Below are positions 6,742-16,173 of a stretch of DNA of 64,000 bases, in pieces. A program made the position numbers and the translations under genes. How positions within the stretch are numbered: position 1 is the stretch's first letter; each line of letters opens with the position of its first letter. Source of the stretch: Nostoc edaphicum CCNP1411 (GTDB lineage Bacteria; Cyanobacteriota; Cyanobacteriia; Cyanobacteriales; Nostocaceae); the NCBI RefSeq assembly GCF_014023275.1, contig NZ_CP054698.1:7669506-7733505 (forward strand), in the 5' to 3' direction. The notes beneath the pieces are model-generated. The model was given only the letters and a program-made list of their open reading frames with translations, was not told where the DNA came from and ran no database searches.

Positions 6742-9688
6742 ACTTCACCCTGGCGCGGAAACGGACAAAACCGTAAAAATCTTTGGCTAAATTGGGTAAA
6801 TCTGGACTGCGCGTGATGCTTACTACCACAGCTCCATTGGTGTTAGCACCACAGTATGATGGCGCTAGTTCGTTAGCAGTATAAAAACGTCCGCGATCGC
6901 TTGCATCCTCTATATTGGTGAGGTAAACTGTGGGACTGCTAGAACCAAGGGCAAGGGCAATACCTTGATCTGCGACTGTTAAACCACCATCACCAGGAGT
7001 ATTGCCATTAAACGCAGTGGAAATAAAAGTAGTACTGCTAGGTACTAAGTCGCAGAATTTAACGTTAGTAGCATTACTTGGTCCCTGGGAGAGGAAGTAG
7101 ATAGTGTATTCCAACTCATCTCCTGGTTTGACGGTTCCAGCATTAATCAATCCCCGCAGGTAGCCAGCCGGCCATGTAATATAGTTATCATCAGAGGCGA
7201 ATGGTTCTGGGACATAATTAGCAGCAGTAACAGCAACGTTGCTCAGACCATCGACAATATCAGTTAAATCTTGGTTATTGATGCGGGTGATGCGTTTCAC
7301 TAACAAAAGCTTTGCATTCACAGCAGTAGCACCGTTATTACTTTCCCCAACACTGGTAACACGATTAGCTATAGTATCAGTGTCTCTAGTTGGTAGGTAA
7401 TTTGTACACCGTGTGCTAGAGTTCCCAGTGGTGGTTGCTTCCCAGCAAGCACTAACATTAGTATCCTGGCCATTGGGGGTCAAGCTGATAGATTGTCCAT
7501 TGCTAGCCCCAATTAAGGAAGACTGATATGTGTTGTCCCAAAGATTGAGAACACTTGCAGGAGGTGTATTAACCTCACTACCACTGCCATAGGCAATATA
7601 GTCAATAATTTTATCCTGATTATCGTACAACCAAATATCATCACCGGAGTTGTTGAGTTTGGGAGTCTGTCCCAACCAAGCTTGGAAAGCTGCTGCTGTG
7701 GCTTGGTGGTTGGCGTTGTTATCCCCAATCCAAATCACAGCATATTGCCCCGGTTGTAAAGTTGTGCCGTTAGGAAATGTATAAGTAAAGCCATTAGTAC
7801 CATCATTATCACTAGCAGTCAGATGTCCATCTGCTAACTTCAAACCACTCAAATCTACAGTTGATGAGGAAGGATTATAGAGTTCAATAAACTCATCGTT
7901 AGTGTTAGTAGCAGTACCAGTTTCGCTGTACAAAACTTCATTGATCATGACTTTGCCAACAGTTGGTGAAACTATATCAATGATGTTTAATGGAGTTGGT
8001 TGAGTTTCACCCGGATAATAAGTCCACAAATCCAACCCTTTGGTATCTCCAAAAGAGCCATTGCATGATGTCCCAGCATTACCAGCGTTACCATTCTGAC
8101 CAAATTTCCGGTCATTGCTAGCGGTGTCAAAACCATTAATTGGGTCACTGAAGGCTGGGTTTGGTGGATTAATTCCACAGAGTACTTGACCAGAAGTACC
8201 GATTTGAGTGCCACCTATAGTTTTATAACCGCGATCGTCGTAAAATCCTCTACTGTTGCCTATGGGGTTAGTAGCATTCAGCATTGTAATGGTAGGTCCA
8301 CCAGTAAAATTGTTTTCCGCATCCAGCAAGGGAAAGTGATATTCACCTCCATAAGTTCTGATACGAACTTTGTAATCACTGCCAACCGGGAAAAAATTGC
8401 CACTGTTATCTTTACCATCCCAACTCATTGCTTGTTGTCCCGTTGCAGTCATAATCCCTCGCAAAAAGCGATTTTGGGAGTTAGTGGGGTCAAAATTGCT
8501 GCCATCTCGACTGATAGTGAGTTCGTAATTACCTATGACGTTGCTGCCAAAGGATAAAGTACCGCCCGTACCGAAAGAACTGTTATTTCCGACAACTGTG
8601 CCGTTGAATTGTAAATTACTAACAGCAGGAATAATTGGGCTAAGGGGAATGCCAGTTCCTTCTAAAGTGCCATCTCGTTTGTAACGGTCAACGTATGGAA
8701 GCACGTTGGTGTCGATGGAGTTGAAAAAGGTAGCGTATTGGGGACGAGCCAAGCTAACACTACCTTGAGGATTTGCCAACTGACTATCTGCCCCTAGTAT
8801 ATCGTGATACAGAGGTGATATCCCGTCACTGTCAAAAAAGCCAGTTTGATTACCATAGAGAACGAATCCATTCGGATCTGTGCCTCTGAGTTCTACTTTA
8901 TATCGGAATCCATCTATGGTTACTGGATACACCGGAAAGTTGAGATATCGACCGTTATTACCAGTAAATAAAGCTAGATAATAGCTAAATAACCGTCCGT
9001 TAAAGTCAGTTATTGAAGTTTGATCGCTACTTCGTACCGTCACATCCCAAGCTGCAACACTAGTTTTTTGTTGATCATTAAAGTTGTTCCCATTACTCAA
9101 ATCAATTTCACCTGTGGGAGCCCCATTAGCGGAAGAGTTACCCCCATCAGGGCCGTAGAAAACTATGTCATAAACTCCAGTGGATGGAGCTTGGTAATAG
9201 CAGGGAATATAGCCGTTGGGATTACCTCCGCCAGAAATAGCACGGGGGCCATTTAACTCCTGTTGGCGAGTTGAGATAAAGCCCCGCCCAGCTTGAGAAG
9301 TACACAAAAAATCTTCTGGTGTACCAGGAACAGTTTCACTGCCAATCTTGCCACTAACACGACCGGGGTTGTAAACGCGGATATTACCGTTATTTACCCC
9401 AACCGCACTGGAACCCAAAAGAATATACTCATCTTTATTGGCATAGACTTTCAGCAAAGTTCGTCGCAGCACAAGACCGCCATAAGTATCAGTACGCCAC
9501 TCTAGATTAGCTCTGCTACTGCTGGCTGGGGCGCCACTGGGATATAGGGTGCGACTACCTTCAGCCTGAGCAGCTTGTATGCCAAAACTCAGGGTGCACA
9601 GTGAGAGAGCAAGGCTACTTAGTAGTTTTTTATAACGGTTGAGGGGGTTGTGATTGACCGCTAAAAGACATTTTAACAGTAGACTCAT
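6740..9688 (-). CDS. Exported lamin-tail-domain / DUF11 protein
   Basis: A 982-residue predicted exported protein. A signal peptide is visible after a 20-residue leader (LLSSLALSLCTLSFGIQAAQA), followed by Ser/Gly/Asn-rich beta sequence with no recognised domain to about residue 570. A lamin-tail domain starts near 577 (KVMINEVLYSETG, DEFIELYNPSS, LQPGQYAVIWIGD), and a DUF11-like adhesin repeat lies near 850-930 (PGDELEYTIYFLSQGPSNA). A TMWDG-like bacterial FlgD/Ig segment may be present near 410-440 (RGIMTATGQQAMSWDGKD). Few Cys residues and a low-charge beta-rich composition suggest a surface or outer-membrane-associated protein. It has no operon partner. The function is unknown; adhesion or extracellular-matrix roles are guesses. 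Confidence 0.8.
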   Translation of the reverse strand: MSLLLKCLLAVNHNPLNRYKKLLSSLALSLCTLSFGIQAAQAEGSRTLYPSGAPASSSRANLEWRTDTYGGLVLRRTLLKVYANKDEYILLGSSAVGVNNGNIRVYNPGRVSGKIGSETVPGTPEDFLCTSQAGRGFISTRQQELNGPRAISGGGNPNGYIPCYYQAPSTGVYDIVFYGPDGGNSSANGAPTGEIDLSNGNNFNDQQKTSVAAWDVTVRSSDQTSITDFNGRLFSYYLALFTGNNGRYLNFPVYPVTIDGFRYKVELRGTDPNGFVLYGNQTGFFDSDGISPLYHDILGADSQLANPQGSVSLARPQYATFFNSIDTNVLPYVDRYKRDGTLEGTGIPLSPIIPAVSNLQFNGTVVGNNSSFGTGGTLSFGSNVIGNYELTISRDGSNFDPTNSQNRFLRGIMTATGQQAMSWDGKDNSGNFFPVGSDYKVRIRTYGGEYHFPLLDAENNFTGGPTITMLNATNPIGNSRGFYDDRGYKTIGGTQIGTSGQVLCGINPPNPAFSDPINGFDTASNDRKFGQNGNAGNAGTSCNGSFGDTKGLDLWTYYPGETQPTPLNIIDIVSPTVGKVMINEVLYSETGTATNTNDEFIELYNPSSSTVDLSGLKLADGHLTASDNDGTNGFTYTFPNGTTLQPGQYAVIWIGDNNANHQATAAAFQAWLGQTPKLNNSGDDIWLYDNQDKIIDYIAYGSGSEVNTPPASVLNLWDNTYQSSLIGASNGQSISLTPNGQDTNVSACWEATTTGNSSTRCTNYLPTRDTDTIANRVTSVGESNNGATAVNAKLLLVKRITRINNQDLTDIVDGLSNVAVTAANYVPEPFASDDNYITWPAGYLRGLINAGTVKPGDELEYTIYFLSQGPSNATNVKFCDLVPSSTTFISTAFNGNTPGDGGLTVADQGIALALGSSSPTVYLTNIEDASDRGRFYTANELAPSYCGANTNGAVVVSITRSPDLPNLAKDFYGFVRFRARVK

Positions 9689-10003
9689 TTATGCTTCACT
9701 AGCTCCTGATTTTAATTGAATGAGTGCAATGTCTGCGACAAGGCACTCTGTGTCTACGCAATACTGTATTCACCGAGTAAGGCAAAAGTGGCGATCGCTT
9801 ACTTTTAGGTTGCCCAATATATCTGAGAACCTACCATCTTGATTCACATTCACTGTGGAGTAGTTTAGCTTTACCCACCGTAGACATCGCTCAGACGGGA
9901 ACAGCAATGCTGTGCCCGTCATTTACCTGAAAATGGTCTTGAGAGTGGGACGCTGCGTGAAGGGCTTTTGTTTTGCAGTAGGTAAACTAAATTATATGTA
10001 TCA
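9689..10003. other. Non-coding gap with one strong hairpin
   Basis: No plausible gene. A hairpin at 9894-9920 pairs GACGGG with CCCGTC and ACAGC with GCTGT around a small loop, with one mismatched base pair. No T-tract follows. The gap probably contains the promoter of the lamin-tail gene; the hairpin could belong to a small RNA or a repeat. Confidence 0.45.
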
Positions 10004-10864
10004 TCATAGAGAATTGGCTTTAGCAGTTAGCTTCACTAAGTGATCTAACTCTTGCTGCATCTGACTAACAACTAATTCATAACATTCATTGACATAGTGG
10101 CGATCGCTAGCTGCTTCTCGACCGTAGCGTTCAAATACAATTGGCGGACAAACCCGTGTGTACATGGGCACAGGTAATGGAATGTTGGGCAACGGGCCAA
10201 TTGCTAATCCCCAAGGTAGTCCGAGATAGATCGGAAAAACTTCCGGATCAATCCCCAACAGCCAAGGCATCCCCCACTCGTGGAGTTGCTGCATAACTTT
10301 GTAAATGTCAGCAAGCACAATTAGCGTATCGTGAGCACCCCAGGAAATCACAGGCACAATCGGCACATTTTCCCGTAACGCTAACTTGATAAATCCTTGC
10401 CGCCCCGCAAAGTAGATTTTGTTACGTAAATAACACGGTCGAAAGACATCTTCGGCTCCACCTGGATAAACTAGCACACTAGCTCCAGAGTGCAAGGCGG
10501 TATAAGCCATTTTCGGATGGGCAATGATTGCTCCAGCCTTGGCGGCCAGTTGCGCTAGTGGCGGACTAACCTGCCAAGCTTTGGGATGCATCAAACCATA
10601 AATGGGTTGCTCCACACCAAATCGGCGGAACCAGTCGTACATCACCATTGCCATGTCGGGTGCCGCGAGTCCCCCATTGTGCGAACCGACAAATAGAACT
10701 TTTTGTTGGGATGGAATGTTATCCCAGCCACTAGTTTGAACTCGGAAATAGTAGTTATACAAAAAGCCAAACACGGGCATCAGAGATTCTATGAACTTTG
10801 GATCTCGCTCATCCAAAGACCAACCGGGTTTTTTGTTTAAGAGATGTTGCTTTTTTGACATCAA
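10004..10864 (-). CDS. Lysophospholipid/glycerolipid acyltransferase family protein
   Basis: A 286-residue protein of the PlsC-like acyltransferase superfamily. Block I appears as VGSHNGGLAAPDMAM, with His separated from Asp as in the HX4D-type catalytic motif but with wider spacing, as in plant and cyanobacterial DAGAT-like homologues. Block III appears as VLVYPGGAEDVFRP, and a later VPIVPVISWGAHDT matches block IV. The first third has FGFLYNYYFRVQTSGWDNIP. The likely role is acyl-CoA or acyl-ACP transfer to a glycerolipid or related acceptor at the membrane; the acceptor is not determinable. It is a single gene, with the start at its first ATG. Confidence 0.8.
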   Translation of the reverse strand: MMSKKQHLLNKKPGWSLDERDPKFIESLMPVFGFLYNYYFRVQTSGWDNIPSQQKVLFVGSHNGGLAAPDMAMVMYDWFRRFGVEQPIYGLMHPKAWQVSPPLAQLAAKAGAIIAHPKMAYTALHSGASVLVYPGGAEDVFRPCYLRNKIYFAGRQGFIKLALRENVPIVPVISWGAHDTLIVLADIYKVMQQLHEWGMPWLLGIDPEVFPIYLGLPWGLAIGPLPNIPLPVPMYTRVCPPIVFERYGREAASDRHYVNECYELVVSQMQQELDHLVKLTAKANSL

Positions 10865-11001
10865 TGCATTTTAACAGGATTGGCAAAGGTCAAACAATCC
10901 TTTGTAGGTATAATTAGTTTTGCTCTATGCACAAAACCTGATTTCTTTAAAGACTTTATTAAAGAAGGCAGGAGGCAGATAGCGCAGCGTTAGCGAGTCC
11001 G

Positions 11002-11044
11002 CGAGCGTCGGGCAGGAGGCAGGAGGGAAACTGCCCGACGCTCG
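11002..11044. repeat. Perfect 14-bp inverted repeat within a dispersed repeat
   Basis: CGAGCGTCGGGCAG at 11002-11015 pairs perfectly with CTGCCCGACGCTCG at 11031-11044. It is embedded in GCAGGAGGCAGGAGG tandem units and the common Nostoc-type GCGCAGCGTTAGCGAG sequence. The surrounding gap (10865-11157) holds no gene. Confidence 0.65.
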
Positions 11045-11157
11045 TTCGCCCTTGGGAGATATCAAAACTGTTGGTGTTAAATGCATTGTACTATGTTGTA
11101 CTATAATGACTGATTTTCCTTAATTGCGATCGCATAATCATTGCCACATCACGGCGA

Positions 11158-11655
11158 TTATTTTGGTGATGAGGATGGAGTGATTGCTGGTTTTGAACGC
11201 TGTTGCTGGTAAAAACCCACAACTTTTTGAAGATATGCACCAGTAAATCCGCTGTTGCAGCCTGTATAGTTACCAGTCATCCACCAACAACCGACGCCAC
11301 GCACAGCGGCGGTTTCATTATTGCTGCTGGCGATAAACTGCTTATTTAACTCTCGGCGGGTGATACAGGATATAACTTGGCGTGCTGTCGCAGGGCTGTT
11401 TTCAAACTGCGTCGGTGTTAGTTCTTTTTTGAGACAATGTTTCGACCAGCCTTTTAAGGTTTCTGGTTTAACTTGCCATTCACTGTAAAGTCCATCATTT
11501 GCGATGCCGGTCTGCGGTGCAGCTAGTCGCAGCGCCTCTACCATCGCCGCGACTTGGGCATCAGAAACCTGTTGTTGTGCTTGAGCTAACAATGATGACA
11601 GTCCAAAACTGACAATCACTCCGCTAATTAGTAATCCTATGGGGTTTTTCCTCAT
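11158..11655 (-). CDS. Secreted hypothetical protein
   Basis: A 165-residue protein with a clear signal peptide (MRKNPIGLLISGVIVSFG, cleavage probably after AQA near residue 26). The mature part has six Cys (SKHCLKK, VISCITR, GVGCWWMTGNYTGCN), suggesting disulfides in the periplasm, and a WW/NYTGCNSG core. I chose the ATG at 11653-11655 because it begins the signal peptide; an in-frame ATG 22 codons upstream adds a basic, non-signal extension. I do not recognise the family; cyanobacterial conserved hypothetical is the best description. Confidence 0.65.
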   Translation of the reverse strand: MRKNPIGLLISGVIVSFGLSSLLAQAQQQVSDAQVAAMVEALRLAAPQTGIANDGLYSEWQVKPETLKGWSKHCLKKELTPTQFENSPATARQVISCITRRELNKQFIASSNNETAAVRGVGCWWMTGNYTGCNSGFTGAYLQKVVGFYQQQRSKPAITPSSSPK

Positions 11656-11733
11656 GATTCTGGAATTATTTTTATATACCAGTATGTAGGATACTACGTT
11701 TTTACACTTAGCAATTCTCAAAGATTAGATTGA

Positions 11734-11766
11734 ATTGGGCATTGGGCATGGGGCATTGGGCATGGG
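11734..11766. repeat. Short tandem repeat (GGGCATTGGGCATG)n
   Basis: Alternating GGGCATT/GGGCATGG units between the secreted protein and the carotenoid oxygenase. Their complement resembles the tract upstream of ycf3. Confidence 0.8.
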
Positions 11767-11823
11767 AAAGAGGCAGAGGAGAAAATTCTTCTCCCCTGCT
11801 CCCCTGCTTGATTCCCCAAATTG

Positions 11824-13278
11824 TTAAGCTGGGTTCCAAGTGCCGTGAAAGCTGTGGGGAATTACGCTAGGTAATCCTAGTTTGCAAACGGGTTCTGCAT
11901 CCAGGCGATCGCTATCAAATATCCAAACTTCACTACTATGAGAATTACCATCGTATACAACGGTTAGCAGCCAGCCTTGTTCAGGGTTTTGGGCATCTTG
12001 GGCGTGGATGGGTTCTGAAGGATAGCGGTTTTCTCCTAAGTCGGCTTCGGTGAGGGTTTCGGTTTTGTAGTCGAAGCGGGCGATCGCACTGAAGGATTCT
12101 TTGTCTGTATCTGTTCTTTGGGGCATTAATAATATGTAAGTATAACGCCAAGGTTGCCCAACTTGCGTAGCTTGCCGCCGTAGGCATCGCTGTACTACAG
12201 GAAATTCACACTTTTGCTTGACAACTTCCTGTGTTTCTGTAACTTTACCAGTTTGGGGATTGAGACGTACTTGCCACAATGTTCCTTTAGTAACTGTGTG
12301 CGTCTCACCACTGGCAAATTCTCTGAGATATTCATTAGTTTGGTGAAAATCTGAATATCGCACCATGTCCAGAATTACTGAACCGTCTTGATCTTCATAG
12401 CCATTGCCAAAATGCCAATTAAACCAAGGATCGGTTTCGCCACGACTAACTAAGGATAAGTTTTCCCGGTCAAATATTAACACCTGGGTTCCTAACTGAG
12501 GTTCCCACAACAGAGATTCACTAAAGGTATTCAGACCTAGCATCATTGGCAGCATTTTCATCCGCATCGGTGGCATGAAAAACACCAGATATCTTTGAGT
12601 TAAAACAAAATCATGCATTATAGAGTAGCGATCTAGCTTAAAAGCAGTTTTTTGAATAATTTTGCCAGTGCGATCGCTTTTGTAGAGATTCAGTTGTACA
12701 GAACTTCCGATACTGATTCCAAAGTTAAAAATTTCGCCTGTTTGTGAATCACGTTTGTAATGAGCAGAATAAGGTAATCCGTTATCTAAAGCGCCTAAAT
12801 CATCCAATCCCTTTGTTTCTAAAGTTTGTAAATCAAGGGCATAAGGATTGGTTGCTTCCCATAAAGCCAACAATTTATCAGGTAAAGCCAACACTGAAGT
12901 ATTCGCAGCATTCTTGATCTGTTGACCCCAGCGCTTCCAAATCGGCCCTGGCGTATGCATCCCATAGACACCATAAAGAAACTTATCGGCTTGAGTTTCA
13001 GCTTGGTATTCTGCTGTTTGCACATAGCGATAGATTCCACTGGCTCCTGCATCCGTGAAATGGACGCCGAGAATTGCCCCATCTCCATCAAACCAGTGTC
13101 CCACACGCTCACCACCGCGTTCTAACCGTGCGGGGCCATTGCGGTAAAGTGTGCCACGCAAACCCTCTGGAATTTCGCCAGAAAGAATTGACAGTTGAGT
13201 AAGAGGAAATTCTTTTGCCGGTTCTGCGATCGCATTAGCCCAAGCTTTTTTTGTTGACTTTTTAGTTATGGTATGCAT
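11824..13278 (-). CDS. Carotenoid oxygenase (RPE65 / CCD family)
   Basis: A 484-residue carotenoid or apocarotenoid cleavage dioxygenase with a seven-bladed propeller fold. The four iron-binding His are visible in SAHYKRD (near 173), MHDFVLT (near 222), FNWHFGNGYED (near 289) and the C-terminal IPHSFHGTW (near 475). The N-terminal IPEGLRGTLYRNGPARLERGG is the standard family opening, followed by HWFDGDGAI. The size fits cyanobacterial enzymes that cleave carotenoids at 9,10 or 15,15' bonds; the regiospecificity cannot be read. No signal peptide. It is monocistronic. Confidence 0.92.
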   Translation of the reverse strand: MHTITKKSTKKAWANAIAEPAKEFPLTQLSILSGEIPEGLRGTLYRNGPARLERGGERVGHWFDGDGAILGVHFTDAGASGIYRYVQTAEYQAETQADKFLYGVYGMHTPGPIWKRWGQQIKNAANTSVLALPDKLLALWEATNPYALDLQTLETKGLDDLGALDNGLPYSAHYKRDSQTGEIFNFGISIGSSVQLNLYKSDRTGKIIQKTAFKLDRYSIMHDFVLTQRYLVFFMPPMRMKMLPMMLGLNTFSESLLWEPQLGTQVLIFDRENLSLVSRGETDPWFNWHFGNGYEDQDGSVILDMVRYSDFHQTNEYLREFASGETHTVTKGTLWQVRLNPQTGKVTETQEVVKQKCEFPVVQRCLRRQATQVGQPWRYTYILLMPQRTDTDKESFSAIARFDYKTETLTEADLGENRYPSEPIHAQDAQNPEQGWLLTVVYDGNSHSSEVWIFDSDRLDAEPVCKLGLPSVIPHSFHGTWNPA

Positions 13279-13415
13279 ATTAAAATATTGCCCGATACGA
13301 TGTACACAGTTACATATATTTATTGTTGCTATTTTTTAATCTGACCGGAGCTAACGGAAACGTCTCCGGCTTTGCTTCTGACTTCTGAATTCTTCTTCAA
13401 CAAGAAAGGCTGTTT

Positions 13416-13452
13416 TCCTCCTGCCTCCTGCCTTCTGCCTCCTGCCTCCTCC
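13416..13452. repeat. Heptamer tandem repeat (CTCCTGC)n
   Basis: About five CTCCTGC-type units lie between the divergent carotenoid oxygenase and GTPase genes. Confidence 0.8.
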
Positions 13453-13532
13453 TTACTACTCTGGTAAAAAATGCTGAAACTATTAAGATTAGAAGCATCT
13501 GCCTACTGAATATTTACTAATCTTTCCCAGCC

Positions 13533-15083
13533 ATGCCTCTGTCACGCATAGTAACGCTGATTGTTGGTCTGATCGTCATTTTGGGGCTAGCCCTGTGGCT
13601 AATTGATTCCCTATCACGGCTCTACTGGCAATTGTCCTATTCGCCTTTGTTAGGCAATTTGCTGCTGTTACTGCTGATTGTCCTCATTGGAGCCTTGGTT
13701 GCAGCTTTCGTCTATTATGTACTGGTGATTCAATCTGGGGAAAAGCGATCGCGCCGTAACCCTAAACGAGTGACTGCGGCACAAATTCCTGCTGGCAAAT
13801 CTGATGCTGCTTCTACAACTCTCCAAGCTGTGCGCCAACAGGTAGGGCAAATTCAAGATGAAGTAGCACGTCAAGCTTTATTAAGTAAATCACGAGAGAT
13901 TGAAGCCAATCTAGCACGGGGTGAAATTCAAGTAGTGGTATTTGGTACAGGAAGTGCTGGTAAAACTTCCCTGGTAAATGCGATTATGGGACGCATGGTC
14001 GGTCAAGTGGATGCACCGATGGGTACAACTCAGGTTGGGGAAACTTATTGTCTGCGGTTGAAGGGATTAGAACGCAAGATTTTAATTACAGATACGCCAG
14101 GAATTTTAGAAGCGGGTGTAGCGGGAACGGAACGGGAACAAATGGCGCGAGAACTGGCAACAGAAGCAGATTTACTGTTGTTTGTGGTAGATAATGATTT
14201 ACGACGCTCAGAATATGAGCCGCTGCGGGGGTTGGCAGAAATTGGGAAGCGATCGCTTTTGGTTCTCAACAAAACCGATTTATATACAGATGAAGATAAA
14301 GAATCCATCCTCGCTAGGTTGCGTCAACGGGTACGGGGATTTATTGCTACTAATGATGTGGTAGCGATCGCTGCAAATCCCCAATCTGCACAACTAGAAA
14401 CTGGCGAAACCTTCCAGCCGGAACCAGATATTGTTCCTTTACTGCGGCGCACCGCTGCTGTTTTACGCGCCGAGGGTGAAGATTTGGTGGCGGATAACAT
14501 TCTTTTACAATCTCTGCGATTGGGAGACGAGGCGCGAAAACTCATTGATGGCCAGCGTCGCCGTCAAGCTGACAAAATCGTGGAACGGTTTCAATGGATT
14601 GGTGCTGGTGTAGTATCAGTGACACCTATACCAGTCGTAGATTTATTGGCGACAGCCGCAGTCAACGCTCAAATGGTTGTAGAGATTGGCAGAGTGTACG
14701 GCTGTGAATTGAATATGGAACGGGGACGAGAGTTAGCCCTTTCTTTAGCGAAAACCATCGCGAGTTTAGGTATTGTCAAAGGAGCAATTCAATTATTATC
14801 TACAGCTTTGCAACTCAATGTTGCCACCTTTATTATTGGTAGGGCGATTCAAGGTGTGACAGCAGCTTATTTAACGCGAATAGCTGGTAAAAGTTTCATT
14901 GAATATTTTCGTCATGACCAAGATTGGGGTGATGGTGGAATGACAGAAGTTGTACAGCGACAGTTTCAAATTAATCGCAGAGATGAATTTATCAAAGCTT
15001 TTATTCAAGAAGCGATCGCGCGGGTAGTGAAGCCGTTACAAGATAAATCTGAAGCGATGGAGGAAGAAGAAAGTAGAGAATAA
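13533..15083 (+). CDS. Membrane-associated GTPase with DUF697 domain
   Basis: A 516-residue protein. Two hydrophobic segments occupy residues ~5-27 and ~42-66. An Era/YcjF-like GTPase domain follows, with P-loop GTGSAGKTSLVN (near 138), G2 region TTQVGE, G3 DTPGI (near 186) and G4 NKTD (near 246). The C-terminal third (about 330-480) carries a DUF697-type segment (VVSVTPIPVVDLLATAAVNAQ and SLAKTIASLGIVKGAIQLL). Proteins of this type are common in cyanobacteria and presumably act at a membrane, but the cellular role is unknown. The gene is monocistronic and ends before a good terminator. Confidence 0.85.
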   Translation: MPLSRIVTLIVGLIVILGLALWLIDSLSRLYWQLSYSPLLGNLLLLLLIVLIGALVAAFVYYVLVIQSGEKRSRRNPKRVTAAQIPAGKSDAASTTLQAVRQQVGQIQDEVARQALLSKSREIEANLARGEIQVVVFGTGSAGKTSLVNAIMGRMVGQVDAPMGTTQVGETYCLRLKGLERKILITDTPGILEAGVAGTEREQMARELATEADLLLFVVDNDLRRSEYEPLRGLAEIGKRSLLVLNKTDLYTDEDKESILARLRQRVRGFIATNDVVAIAANPQSAQLETGETFQPEPDIVPLLRRTAAVLRAEGEDLVADNILLQSLRLGDEARKLIDGQRRRQADKIVERFQWIGAGVVSVTPIPVVDLLATAAVNAQMVVEIGRVYGCELNMERGRELALSLAKTIASLGIVKGAIQLLSTALQLNVATFIIGRAIQGVTAAYLTRIAGKSFIEYFRHDQDWGDGGMTEVVQRQFQINRRDEFIKAFIQEAIARVVKPLQDKSEAMEEEESRE

Positions 15084-15223
15084 TCTCAATAACTATAAAA
15101 TTTTTCTACAAACTAGTGTCAAAAATGCTCCTATAGGACTCCTATTTAATTTTTGAACAAGACTCAGTACGGATCTATGCTTTCTTTCCTATTCCCTATT
15201 CCCTATTCCCTACCCACACAAGT

Positions 15224-15261
15224 AAAAAGTATAGGAATCCGGTTTGATTCCTATACTTTTT
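15224..15261 (+). terminator. Rho-independent terminator
   Basis: AAAAAGTATAGGAATC at 15224-15239 pairs perfectly with GATTCCTATACTTTTT at 15246-15261 around CGGTTT. The stem ends in a T-run. It lies 140 bp downstream of the DUF697 GTPase and could also work in the other direction because of the A-run. Confidence 0.75.
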
Positions 15262-15348
15262 TGCAAAGATATTGAAGTTTTCCTCAGAAAAAATATTTTG
15301 TTGGATAAACAGCAAATTATTTCATGTCCGCTAAATTACCCATCATAA

Positions 15349-15409
15349 AAAGTTTGTAGTGGGGACTTCAGCCCCCAAAGCCAGGACTAAAGTCCTTACT
15401 ACAAACTTT
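15349..15409. repeat. Palindromic dispersed repeat (AAAGTTTGTAGT ends)
   Basis: A 61-bp element with 12-bp perfect ends (AAAGTTTGTAGT / ACTACAAACTTT) and an inner GGACTT/AAGTCC pair. This is the kind of short palindromic repeat seen many times in filamentous cyanobacteria. Only one copy was noticed in this window. Confidence 0.6.
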
Positions 15410-15415
15410 AATTCT

Positions 15416-15446
15416 TGTAGAGACGTAGCAGTGCTACGTCTCTACA
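15416..15446. terminator. Near-perfect hairpin downstream of the PEP-CTERM gene
   Basis: TGTAGAGACGTAGCA at 15416-15430 pairs perfectly with TGCTACGTCTCTACA at 15432-15446, leaving a minimal loop. TTCTTTTT follows on the plus strand. Its outer part resembles the TGTAGAGACG core of family B elements, so it may be a repeat used as a terminator. Confidence 0.55.
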
Positions 15447-15477
15447 TTCTTTTTCAATAGATGTCTATTCAATTAGT

Positions 15478-16173
15478 CTATACGGTTTGAAACGCTTTTC
15501 TTTTGCGCTTTAGGCATAAGCCCGTAATACCAACAAGAACTGCTCCGCCAAGAGTCCCAGGTTCTGGAACGGTGGTTATATCAGTATCAACCACAAGTGT
15601 TGCAGACGAACCAAGACCACTAAATCCAAACAGATACTGATCTACAATTCCAAGATCGCCCAAAAGCGCACCTCCAATTGAGAAAAATTGCCCACTGTTG
15701 GCGTTAATATCTGCAATAGCATCCGAGTTGAGAACAAAACTTAGGATTTCATTTTGATCGCCAGAGGTGCTGACTTTAAAAGTACCGTAGTTTTTACCAC
15801 TTCCCAAATCGTTATAAATATCGATATCAGGGTTATTAACTTTTTGACTAAGTACATCAGCAGATGTTGAAACATCAAACAAACCTAAAGTCTGTATTGG
15901 ATCTCCTGAACCTTCAAATCGTTGAACTTGCAAAGTTGCTGAGGAGACTCCAGCTAGAGCGCCAAGATCGAATGTAAAAAAGCTACGATAACCGTTACCA
16001 GTGACATTTGCAGTTATATAGTTGTCGTTCAAGTTATTGTTAGTATCGCGCGTATTCCACCAACCTTGATTTGAGCTACTTAAACTAACAGTTGCTGCTT
16101 GCGCTACGTTCAGCGTTCCTAATCCGAATCCAACAATAGCAGCCGTCATTGCCAGTTTGTAAAAGTTTTTCAT
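15478..16173 (-). CDS. PEP-CTERM sorting domain protein
   Basis: A 231-residue exported protein. The signal peptide is MKNFYKLAMTAAIVGFGLGT...AQAA (cut near residue 27). The middle is a Ser/Asn/Gly-rich beta domain (FFTFDLGALAGVSSATLQVQ) resembling a carbohydrate-binding jelly-roll. The C-terminus has the exosortase signal VPEPGTLGGAVLVGITG followed by the basic tail LKRKRKAF. PEP-CTERM proteins are processed by exosortase and go to the cell surface or matrix. The ligand is unknown. Confidence 0.88.
   Translation of the reverse strand: MKNFYKLAMTAAIVGFGLGTLNVAQAATVSLSSSNQGWWNTRDTNNNLNDNYITANVTGNGYRSFFTFDLGALAGVSSATLQVQRFEGSGDPIQTLGLFDVSTSADVLSQKVNNPDIDIYNDLGSGKNYGTFKVSTSGDQNEILSFVLNSDAIADINANSGQFFSIGGALLGDLGIVDQYLFGFSGLGSSATLVVDTDITTVPEPGTLGGAVLVGITGLCLKRKRKAFQTV

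Noticed and set aside
6740..9688. Several 60-120-codon frames antisense or out of frame within the lamin-tail gene
   Set aside because: All lie inside one long, signal-peptide-bearing frame and lack start sites or known domains.
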